15,322 nucleotides of DNA from positions 1 to 15,322 of the forward strand of contig JBBDTK010000146.1 in the NCBI GenBank assembly GCA_040904405.1. The letters are read 5' to 3'. The position numbers and the translations under genes are program-made. How positions within the stretch are numbered: the stretch's first letter is position 1; every line of letters starts with the position of its first letter. Below the pieces are notes generated by a model that was not told where the DNA came from, ran no database searches, and was given only the letters and a program-made list of their open reading frames with translations. Below, piece by piece: positions 8,163-14,054 of the stretch. Source of the DNA: VRUE01 sp040904405 (GTDB lineage Bacteria > Actinomycetota > Thermoleophilia > Solirubrobacterales > 70-9).

Positions 8163-8750
8163 TCAACCGACCTCCTCGGCGTCGAATTCAGCTTTGATCT
8201 TCTCGTCCAGCGCCGCGTGGTCGGCGTCGTCGGTGGCCGGCTCTTTCGCCTCCGGGGCGGCATCGTCGCCCTCGAGAACAACGTAGAGGGGACGCAGCTC
8301 CTCGCCCAGCACCGTCTGCAGCGCCGCGGCCAGCTGGTCCCGCTTGTCGGGGGCCTCGGCCTTGCGCTTGTTGAAGGTGTGGTCGGCCGGGAAGCCGACG
8401 GTCACCGTCCGCTCCTCGCCGTCGACCGCGACCGGGCGAGCCCCCTCGAAGGTCGCCGCCAGCGCCGGCGCCGTCTGGTGCAGCCCGTCGACCACCGCGG
8501 GCCACACCTTCGTCAGCACTTCGAGTGAGGGCTCCTGGCCCACGGGTCCTGCCGGTGAGGGGGTGCCCGAGCCGGCGCTGGGTTTCTCGCCAGATGACGG
8601 GAAATCACTCGCTGACTCGGTGGGGCGAGAAACAGGACGCCGCGCCGTCTCGGACACCCCCTCACCGTCCCCCGCGGGAGGATCGTTGGCGTCGGGACTG
8701 GAGATGGCTGCCGGTGGCGTCTCATCCGCGGGTGGCGCAGGGGAGGGGGG
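8163..8750 (-). CDS. dnaX: DnaX C-terminal part, in the -1 frame relative to the N-terminal part
   Basis: This frame carries a proline/alanine/serine-rich linker and then the conserved end of actinobacterial DnaX: SLEVLTKVWPAVVDGL, ATFEGARPVAVDGEE, TVGFPADHTFNKRKAE and LRPLYVVLEG, finishing EEVG. No start codon is expected, since it is the continuation of the tau subunit. It is displaced by -1 from the N-terminal ATPase frame. If the shift occurs at the C CCC CCT heptamer (8750-8744), the joined protein is about 603 residues, a normal tau length. The stop at 8163-8165 is 2 bases before the ybaB start. The linker contains the palindrome at 8553-8667. Either programmed frameshifting, transcript slippage or a one-base assembly error could explain the break. 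Confidence 0.85.
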   Translation of the reverse strand, partial: PPSPAPPADETPPAAISSPDANDPPAGDGEGVSETARRPVSRPTESASDFPSSGEKPSAGSGTPSPAGPVGQEPSLEVLTKVWPAVVDGLHQTAPALAATFEGARPVAVDGEERTVTVGFPADHTFNKRKAEAPDKRDQLAAALQTVLGEELRPLYVVLEGDDAAPEAKEPATDDADHAALDEKIKAEFDAEEVG

Positions 8751-9973
8751 AGTTCGGACGGGTGAGTCCGCTCCCTCCCCTGCGACAGGACCCGCGGCCG
8801 GGAGCCGCCCTCCGTCCCTCCCTGCTCGAGCCTCTCGATGCGGCGAAGCAGTCCCTCGGTGCTGGGGTCGAGGTCGGGCCTTGCTGCTTTCAGCAGGGCG
8901 ATCTCGACCGCCATGCGGGCGTCGTCGCCCTCGCGGACGGCGGTCAGGGCGGTGGCCAGCTCGTCGATCGTGCGGACCAGGGTCGCGGCCCCGATCGCCC
9001 CCGCCTGGGCGGCCAGCCGCCCCTCGTCGGTCGCGGTGACGACGAACGTCCCCGGCACCTCGCCGACGGTCTGGGTTACCAGCAGGAAGCGCAGGTGGGC
9101 GAGCAGGTCGCGGGCGAACTGGGCGGGGTCGCGGCCGGAGCGGGCCATCTCCTCGACCCCGAGCAGGACCGCCTTCGGGTCTTCGGCGAGCACCGCGTCG
9201 ACGGCGCCGAAGAGCAGCTCGGCGTCGGCCGCCCCGAGCATCTGCAGGACGTCGTCGAGCCCGACCCGCTCGCCGCCGAAGGCGACCAGCTGGTCGAGGG
9301 TGCCGAGCGCGTCGCGGAAACTGCCCGAGGCCGAGCGGGCGATCGTCGCCACCGCCCCCTCGTCGACCTCGATCGACTCCGCCGCGGCGACCCGCTGCAG
9401 GACCTCGGAGATCTGCTCCAGCGAGGGTCGCTGGAAGTCGAAGCGCTGGCAGCGATCTGCGATCGTCGCCATCACCTTGTGCGACTCGGTGGTGGCGAGG
9501 ACGAAGACGGTGTTCGGCGGCGGCTCCTCCAGCGTCTTGAGGAAGGCGTTCCAGGCCTCCTTGGTCAGCATGTGGGCCTCGTCGAGGATGTAGACCTTCC
9601 AGCGGCCGGCGGCGGGGGCGTAGGCGACCCGCTCGCGCAGATCGCGGACGTCGTCCACCGAGCGGTTGGAGGCGGCGTCCATCTCGATCACGTCGACCGA
9701 GGTGCCGGCGGCGATCGTCACGCACGAGTCGCACTCGCCGCAGGGGGTCACGGTCGGCCCGCCGCGCTCGCAGTTGAGCGAGCGGGCGAGGATCTTCGCC
9801 ATCGAAGTCTTGCCGGTGCCGCGCGAGCCGACGAAGAGGTAGGCGTGGTGGACCTTGTCGCGCTCGACCGCGTTGCGCAGGGTGCGGACCACGTGCTGCT
9901 GGCCGACCACCTCGTCGAAGGATCCGGGCCGGTGGCGGCGGTAGAGGGAGGTCGAGTCGCTCGGCGAGGGCAC
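8513..9973 (-). CDS. dnaX: DNA polymerase III subunit gamma/tau, N-terminal ATPase part (zero frame)
   Basis: Clamp-loader ATPase of the replicase. From a GTG at 9973 it reads SLYRRHRPGSFDEVVGQ, Walker A GSRGTGKT (residues 49-56), zinc cysteines Cys68/Cys78/Cys81/Cys84, the VEMDAASN-like segment (97-103), Walker B DEAH (131-134), sensor ATTESHK and domain III to about residue 395 (LLRRIERLEQ). Beyond that, the zero frame runs into an arginine/proline-rich tail unlike any DnaX and stops at 8513 (486 residues). The real C-terminal domain lies in the -1 frame. The frame change falls in the linker, where a palindrome with a C6 run is found (about codon 409). The zero-frame product would be a gamma-like form with an odd 77-residue tail. 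In-frame codons upstream of 9973 lie in the divergent intergenic region and are not used. Confidence 0.93.
   Translation of the reverse strand: MPSPSDSTSLYRRHRPGSFDEVVGQQHVVRTLRNAVERDKVHHAYLFVGSRGTGKTSMAKILARSLNCERGGPTVTPCGECDSCVTIAAGTSVDVIEMDAASNRSVDDVRDLRERVAYAPAAGRWKVYILDEAHMLTKEAWNAFLKTLEEPPPNTVFVLATTESHKVMATIADRCQRFDFQRPSLEQISEVLQRVAAAESIEVDEGAVATIARSASGSFRDALGTLDQLVAFGGERVGLDDVLQMLGAADAELLFGAVDAVLAEDPKAVLLGVEEMARSGRDPAQFARDLLAHLRFLLVTQTVGEVPGTFVVTATDEGRLAAQAGAIGAATLVRTIDELATALTAVREGDDARMAVEIALLKAARPDLDPSTEGLLRRIERLEQGGTEGGSRPRVLSQGRERTHPSELPPPLRHPRMRRHRQPSPVPTPTILPRGTVRGCPRRRGVLFLAPPSQRVISRHLARNPAPARAPPHRQDPWARSPHSKC
8553..8667. repeat. Large imperfect palindrome inside the dnaX linker
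   Basis: Outer arms 8553-8569 (CGGTGAGGGGGTGCCCG) and 8651-8667 pair with one mismatch, and pairing continues through CGGCGC on both sides. Inner arms GTTTCTCGCC (8582-8591) and GGCGAGAAAC (8624-8633) pair perfectly. The total is 115 bases, entirely within coding sequence for a disordered linker. Such a long double stem is not needed for the protein and looks like an inserted palindromic element. Confidence 0.8.
8736..8784. repeat. GC-rich palindromic element B (inside dnaX, contains C6 run)
   Basis: Perfect 12-base arms CGCAGGGGAGGG (8736-8747) and CCCTCCCCTGCG (8773-8784) enclose the 21-base core at 8752-8772 that is identical, inverted, to 998-1018. On the coding (minus) strand the 3' arm contains C CCC CCT at 8750-8744. 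This is the point where the N- and C-terminal DnaX frames can be joined by a -1 step. A GGGGAGGG stretch lies about 22 bases upstream of the heptamer and forms the other arm. Confidence 0.85.
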
Positions 9974-10037
9974 CGCAGCCAGTCTATCCACGGGCCTGAC
10001 GCGCTCGGGGCAGATCCCCTGGCGCGTTTGTCGTAAT

Positions 10038-10931
10038 ATGTCCGACCAACGCGCCAGAGGTCCGGGGGGCGCGCACCGATACCGTGCGCCGGTGCCATCG
10101 GGGCTCCGCAACTGGCTGACGCCGCTCGCATGGGTGGCAATGGTGGCCGCGATCCTTCTCCTCCTCTTTCCGCCGGGCTTCCCCAACTACGACACGATCT
10201 ACTCGCTGCTCTGGGGACGCGAGCTGGGCGGGGGGTTCAGCCCGGACCGCGGTGCCGCGCTGCCGCCCACCCCGCACCCGCTGGCCGAACTGTTCGGCCT
10301 GCTCGCCTCGCCCCTCGGCGACGGCGCGATCGAGCTGACGATGATCGTCGCCTACGTCGCCCTGGGACTGGTCGGCTACCTCGTCTACCGGCTCGGCGCG
10401 CTCTGGTTCGACCGGCCGATCGGGGCGGTCGCGGCGCTGATCGTGCTGACCCGCGCCCCCTTCCTCTCCAACGGCCTGCGCGCCTACGTCGACCTCCCCT
10501 ACATAGCCCTGACCCTGGCCGCCCTCGTCCTCGTCACGAAGGGAGGGTCGCGCCCCACCCAGCGCAACGCCCTCTCGGTCCTCAGCCTCCTCGCCCTGGC
10601 CGGCCTCCTCCGCCCCGAGGCCTGGCTCTTCTCGATCGCCTACCTCGCCTACCTCATCTACCTGGCCCTGGACCCCACCCAGCTCCCCCTCCTGCGGCGA
10701 AGGCGCCAGCCCTCCGGACGGGAGCAGGAGACCGACGAACCCCTCGACCGCCCCGACCCCGCCGCGCCCGCGGGAACGGAAGTGGAGGCCCAGGAGAACA
10801 CCGGCAAAGCCACCGCAGGAGAGGAGGGGGGTTCACCCGGACCCGCAGATGCCCGCACAGGAGAGGAGGGGGTGCCCCTCGAACCGGCCGATACACAAAA
10901 ACGCCGTCTAATAAAACCGCGGTCTAATTAG
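10038..10931 (+). pseudogene. GT-C-like multi-pass membrane protein, 5' part (frame broken)
   Basis: This is the N-terminal part of a polytopic membrane protein resembling GT-C (dolichyl-phosphate-mannose mannosyltransferase-like) enzymes, which use lipid-linked sugars; the family call is tentative. Transmembrane helices are visible at about residues 26-45, 95-115, 130-147, 155-171 and 183-215. The motifs NYDTIYSLLWGREL, PTPHPLAELFGLL and RPEAWLFS are recognisable. From about residue 225 it changes to a hydrophilic, Pro/Glu-rich stretch with a 14-residue tandem repeat (GEEGGSPGPADART/GEEGVPLEPADTQK) and stops at a TAG inside a 28-base palindrome. The C-terminal helices continue in the next frame (10915 on). 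ATG at 10038 lacks a ribosome-binding site; GTG 10092 is an alternative. It is divergent from dnaX with 64 bases between starts. Confidence 0.75.
10816..10872 (+). repeat. Two 42-base-spaced direct repeats
   Basis: CAGGAGAGGAGGGGG occurs at 10816-10830 and again at 10858-10872, exactly 42 bases (14 codons) apart. At the protein level the flanking residues also repeat (GEEG...PAD). The second copy is the left arm of the palindromic element that follows, suggesting partial duplication of that arm. Confidence 0.7.
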
Positions 10932-10967
10932 ACCGCGGTTTGTCGGGGCGAGGGGCACCCCCTCCTC
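10863..10967. repeat. Palindromic element C splitting the membrane-protein gene
   Basis: Perfect 19-base arms GAGGAGGGGGTGCCCCTCG (10863-10881) and its complement (10949-10967) enclose 67 bases. At the centre of these is a perfect 28-base palindrome, 10914-10941 (half-site AAACCGCGGTCTAA). The centre is strikingly AT-rich for this genome and is flanked by A and T runs, like a bidirectional intrinsic terminator. It provides the stop of the upstream reading frame (TAG 10929-10931). TAATAA (10909-10914) closes the downstream frame on its left side. Confidence 0.9.
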
Positions 10968-11859
10968 TTCCCACTCAACGGCCATCCTCATATCCCTGGC
11001 CCTAGCCGCCCCAATCCTCTGGGCCCTCTTCGACTGGATCACCGCCGGCAGCCCCACCTACTCCTTCAGCGGCACGCGTGAGACCGTCGACACGCTGGCC
11101 CGGCAGACCGGCCCGGTCGACCTCGTGCTCTACGGGCCACGCCGGCTCGGCGAGGTCCTGCAGTGGCCGGGGATGGTCGGCGCCGCCGGTGGGGCGCTAA
11201 TCGCCACTGCGGTCATCCTCCGTAGCCGGAGATCGCAGCCTTTTCCGCCCTATGACCCGGAAAAACTTGCGATCGGCCTTGTGGCGGCTGGGCTGGCGCT
11301 CGCTGCGTTCGCGATCCTCGCCTGCGCCGGCCTGGCGATCATCCCCCGCTACACGATGCTCGCCGCGGCGATCCTCGCCGTCTTCGCCGCGTTCGGCCTG
11401 CTCGGCTGGCGGCGGCTCGGGCCCGGCGATCCCTGGCGGCGGCCCTGGCAGGCCTTCGCCGCCCTGATCGCGCTGATGTTCGTCGTCTGGGGGCCGAACC
11501 AGTACGACCTGCTCTCGCGAGTCGACACCGACCTGACCAACCAGAGCGAGATCGAGGCCGACCTGCGCGAGCTCGCCGGCTCCGGCGCCTTCGAGCCGCT
11601 CTGCCTGCCGATCTCCGTGCCCAACCACCGCGCCGTCCCCCGCCTCGCCTTCGACCTCGACCTGCGCCCGAGCCGCATCGTCAGCTCCTCCGAGCAGAGC
11701 CAGCCCCGTCGCGGCTACTTCCTCGACCCGGCCAGCCCCTTCGTCGTCCACAACTTCGTCCTCGACCCCAACGACCCCGCCCGGCTGACGACCACCGTCC
11801 CGCCCGGCTTCCGCCCGGTCGCCCGCAACGAGTCCTGGGTCCTCTACCGCCGCTGCTGA
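10915..11859 (+). pseudogene. GT-C-like multi-pass membrane protein, 3' part (frame broken)
   Basis: This is the continuation, in the +1 frame, of the membrane protein begun at 10038. The open stretch starts right after TAATAA and soon reads ILISLALAAPILWALFDWITAGSPTYSFSGTRETVDTLARQTG, a transmembrane helix plus extracytoplasmic loop expected directly after the RPEAW-containing helices. Further helices lie around the LIATAVIL, LAAFAILACAGLAII and AFAALIALMFVVW segments. A soluble C-terminal domain follows, ending ARNESWVLYRRC. The first ATG/GTG/TTG in frame is a GTG at 11125, which would cut off the first helix, so independent translation would yield a truncated protein. The joining window between the two frames is only 17 bases (10915-10931), inside the palindrome. 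Pseudogene, frameshifted gene or sequence error are all possible. Confidence 0.72.
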
Positions 11860-11896
11860 TCGGCTCGACCGCGGCAAGCGCGCCGAGGGGGCTGGC

Positions 11897-12805
11897 ATGC
11901 GAGCATTCCGCTGCATGGCGGCGATCGAACTGCGCGGCGTGGTCAAGAGGTTCGGCCCGATCGTGGCCGTCGACGGGCTCGACCTCGACGTGCCGGAGGG
12001 CATCTGCCTCGGCCTGCTCGGCCCCAACGGGGCGGGCAAGTCGACGACGATGCGGCTGCTCACCGGGCAGGCGCTGCCCGACGCCGGCGAGCTGCGGGCG
12101 CTGGGCCACGAGCTGCCCGGCGATTCCAAGGCCGCCCGCGCCGAGATGGGCGTGGTGCCGCAGCTCGACAACCTCGACGTCGACGTCACGGTCGAGGAGA
12201 ACCTGGCGATCTTCGCCCGCCTCTACCGCGTGCCGGACGTCGGCGCCGCGGTCGATCGGGCGCTCGACCTGGCCCGCCTGCGCGGGCGCCGCGGCGACGC
12301 CGTCGACGATCTCTCCGGCGGCATGCGGCGACGCCTGCTGCTGGCCCGCGGGCTGATCCACGAGCCGAAGCTGATCCTGCTCGACGAGCCGACCGTCGGC
12401 CTCGACCCGCAGATCCGCACCGAGCTGTGGACGCTGATCGACAACCTGCGCTCCGGCGGCACGACGATCCTGATGTCGACCCACTACATCGAGGAGGCCG
12501 AGCGGCTCGCCGACGAGGTCGCGGTGATGACCAAGGGCAGGATCATCAGCCGCGGCCGGCCGGCCGAGCTGATTGCCGAGCACGTCGGCCGCCAGACCGC
12601 CGAGGTCTACGGCCCGCCCGACCGGCTCTCGGAAGTGCGCGCCGACGCCGAGGCGCGCGGGCTGGCGGTGCGGCCGGCCGGGCCGGCGATCGCGATCGTC
12701 GGCTCCGAGCGCGCCGACAACGGCGCGATCCCCGAGGACGCGGTGATCCGCGCCGCGACGCTCGAGGACGTGTTCGTGATGTTGACCGGCGAGGAGGCCG
12801 AGTGA
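11897..12805 (+). CDS. ABC transporter ATP-binding protein (DrrA/NodI type)
   Basis: Nucleotide-binding subunit of an ABC-2 exporter; hydrolyses ATP on the cytoplasmic face. In 302 residues it has Walker A GPNGAGKST (42-50), Q-loop Gln88, signature LSGGM (138-142), Walker B LILLDEP (158-164), the D-loop GLDP and H-loop His195. A C-terminal ~80-residue domain typical of DrrA/NodI-type ATPases follows. ATG 11897 follows GAGGGGG with 5-base spacing and is preferred over the internal ATG at 11915. The cognate permease begins 90 bases after the stop. The start is 37 bases after the broken membrane-protein gene, so read-through from it is possible. DrrAB-like systems export drugs or lipids and NodIJ exports oligosaccharides; the substrate here is unknown. 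Confidence 0.95.
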   Translation: MRAFRCMAAIELRGVVKRFGPIVAVDGLDLDVPEGICLGLLGPNGAGKSTTMRLLTGQALPDAGELRALGHELPGDSKAARAEMGVVPQLDNLDVDVTVEENLAIFARLYRVPDVGAAVDRALDLARLRGRRGDAVDDLSGGMRRRLLLARGLIHEPKLILLDEPTVGLDPQIRTELWTLIDNLRSGGTTILMSTHYIEEAERLADEVAVMTKGRIISRGRPAELIAEHVGRQTAEVYGPPDRLSEVRADAEARGLAVRPAGPAIAIVGSERADNGAIPEDAVIRAATLEDVFVMLTGEEAE

Positions 12806-12895
12806 CCCGGGGCGCTGCAAACCGGCGCATCTCGGGGTCTTCGGTCGGATTGCATCCCCCGACCTGCTTGGTTTTCACGCCCTGGGTAGGTCGGC

Positions 12896-13675
12896 ATGGG
12901 TAGCCAGATGCGGCGGCTCGAACCGGCGGCGATCGCCGGGGTGATGAGCCGCGAGATGGCCAACTTCCGTACCTACTGGAGGGGGACGACCTTCTCCAGC
13001 GTGCTGGAACCGATCGTCTACCTGCTCGCCTTCGGCCTCGGCCTCAGCGCCACCCTGGTCGGCGAGGTGGGCGGCGTCCCCTACGTCCAGTACGTCGGCA
13101 CCGGCATGGTCGCCACCGCGGTGATCTTCTCCAGCGCGCTGCCGGCGATGTTCGGCACCTTCGTCAAGCACCGCTTCCAGAACACCTACGACGCGATCCT
13201 CGCCGCGCCGGTCGACGTCGAGGAGCTGGTCAGCGCCGAGATGCTCTGGATCGGGCTGCGGGCAAGCGTCTACGGCTGCGTGCCGCTGCTGGTCACGATC
13301 GCCTTCGGCCTCAACCCGGCGTTCGGGATGCTGCTGGTGCCGCTCTTCTGCCTCTTCACCGCGCTCGGCTTCGCCGGCTTCGGCGTGGCGATGGCGGCCA
13401 GCGTCGCCAAGATCGACCAGTTCAACTACGTCACGGCGCTCTTCGTCACCCCGCTCTTCCTCGTCTCCGGCGCCTTCTTCCCGATCTCGGGCCTGCCCGA
13501 GGGGCTGCAGGTGGTGGCTCAGCTCAACCCCCTGCACCAGCTGGTCGAGCTGGTCCGCGGCGCCGCCTTCGGCTTCGCGGCGATCGACCTGGTCCGCTTC
13601 GCCTCGCTGGTCGCCTTCGCCCTGGCGCTGTGGCGGATCGCGATCTGGCGGATGGAGCTCAGGTTGATCGACTGA
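12896..13675 (+). CDS. ABC-2 type transporter permease
   Basis: Membrane subunit partnering the preceding ATPase. The 259-residue length is typical of DrrB/NodJ-type permeases. After a short cytoplasmic N-terminus (MSREMANFRTYWRGTTFSSVLEPIVYLLAFGLGL) there are about six transmembrane helices. The family signature lies near residues 180-220: TPLFLVSGAFFPISGLPEGLQVVAQLNPLHQLVELVRG. ATG at 12896 is chosen; a second ATG four codons later is possible. The 90-base gap after the ATPase contains only a weak stem (TCGGGG/CCCCGA), and both genes are probably in one transcript. It ends 10 bases before the SRP RNA 3' end on the opposite strand. Confidence 0.94.
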   Translation: MGSQMRRLEPAAIAGVMSREMANFRTYWRGTTFSSVLEPIVYLLAFGLGLSATLVGEVGGVPYVQYVGTGMVATAVIFSSALPAMFGTFVKHRFQNTYDAILAAPVDVEELVSAEMLWIGLRASVYGCVPLLVTIAFGLNPAFGMLLVPLFCLFTALGFAGFGVAMAASVAKIDQFNYVTALFVTPLFLVSGAFFPISGLPEGLQVVAQLNPLHQLVELVRGAAFGFAAIDLVRFASLVAFALALWRIAIWRMELRLID

Positions 13676-13684
13676 ATCGAATAA

Positions 13685-13957
13685 CGGACCGTGCACCCGC
13701 CTTCGAAGCGAGGCCCCCAGGCGTATCCGTCGCGTTTGGCTCGGGCCGGGCTCACCTGCGGCACCCGCGGCTTCCGCTTAAGGCTGCTTCCTTCCGGACC
13801 TGACCTGATTCGCGTGCCCACGTCGCGCAGGACCCGGCCGTCAACGCCGCTCGCGGCGGACCGACCCCGAAGGCCAGCCCCTCAGAACGGTTTTCGGCCC
13901 CGCTAGAGCGGATTGCGGGTTACAAGGCACCGCTGATTCCCCGCCTAGCACGGTCCG
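13685..13957 (-). ncRNA. ffs: Signal recognition particle RNA, large bacterial type with Alu domain
   Basis: The minus strand carries the SRP S-domain loop GGTCAGGTCCGGAAGGAAGC (around 13805-13785), which binds Ffh. Helices GGCCGGG/CCCGGCC and CTGCG/CGCAG pair around it. Upstream on the same strand are the Alu-domain landmarks CCGTGCTAGG, AGCGGTGCC and CGCAATCCGCTCTAGCGGG, as in the Bacillus subtilis scRNA. The 5' terminus CGGACCGTGC (13957-13948) is exactly complementary to the 3' terminus GCACGGTCCG (13694-13685). This gives 273 nucleotides, matching the ~270-nt Bacillus RNA. Ends are set from this closing helix, so they may be off by a few bases. It lies upstream of dnaX-ybaB-recR on the same strand, with plus-strand genes between. 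Confidence 0.95.
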
Positions 13958-13981
13958 CGTCCCATCCTACCCCTCCCACCC

Positions 13982-14030
13982 GCTCCGCTGTTCCTTTGTC
14001 GCCCTATATGGAGCCAAGGAACAGCGGAGC
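13982..14030. promoter_or_regulatory. Perfect 15-base inverted repeat in the SRP RNA/antiporter divergent region
   Basis: GCTCCGCTGTTCCTT (13982-13996) and its exact complement (14016-14030) flank a 19-base loop containing CCCTATATGG. That loop is near-palindromic and could supply a -10-like element in either direction (TATAGG on the minus strand towards the SRP RNA). It may be an operator or a leader hairpin of the antiporter gene. Confidence 0.6.
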
Positions 14031-14054
14031 CTTAGGCTTAGGATCGCCGGAATC

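Noticed and set aside
8553..8784. Arithmetic that the two dnaX palindromes (115 and 49 bases) together leave a remainder of 2 mod 3, matching the frame offset
   Set aside because: Element boundaries and target-site duplications are unknown, so the agreement may be chance; not used as evidence.
8525..10036. A 503-codon plus-strand open frame opposite dnaX
   Set aside because: Shadow of dnaX with repetitive Gly/Asp/Ala composition and no recognisable motif.
11681..12820. Minus-strand open frames opposite the ABC ATPase
   Set aside because: Shadows; the plus strand has Walker A, signature, Walker B and H-loop in order.
13744..13839. A short (~96 nt) SRP RNA
   Set aside because: The S-domain hairpin alone would fit this, but Alu-domain landmarks upstream and a perfect closing helix at 13957/13685 show it is the large form.
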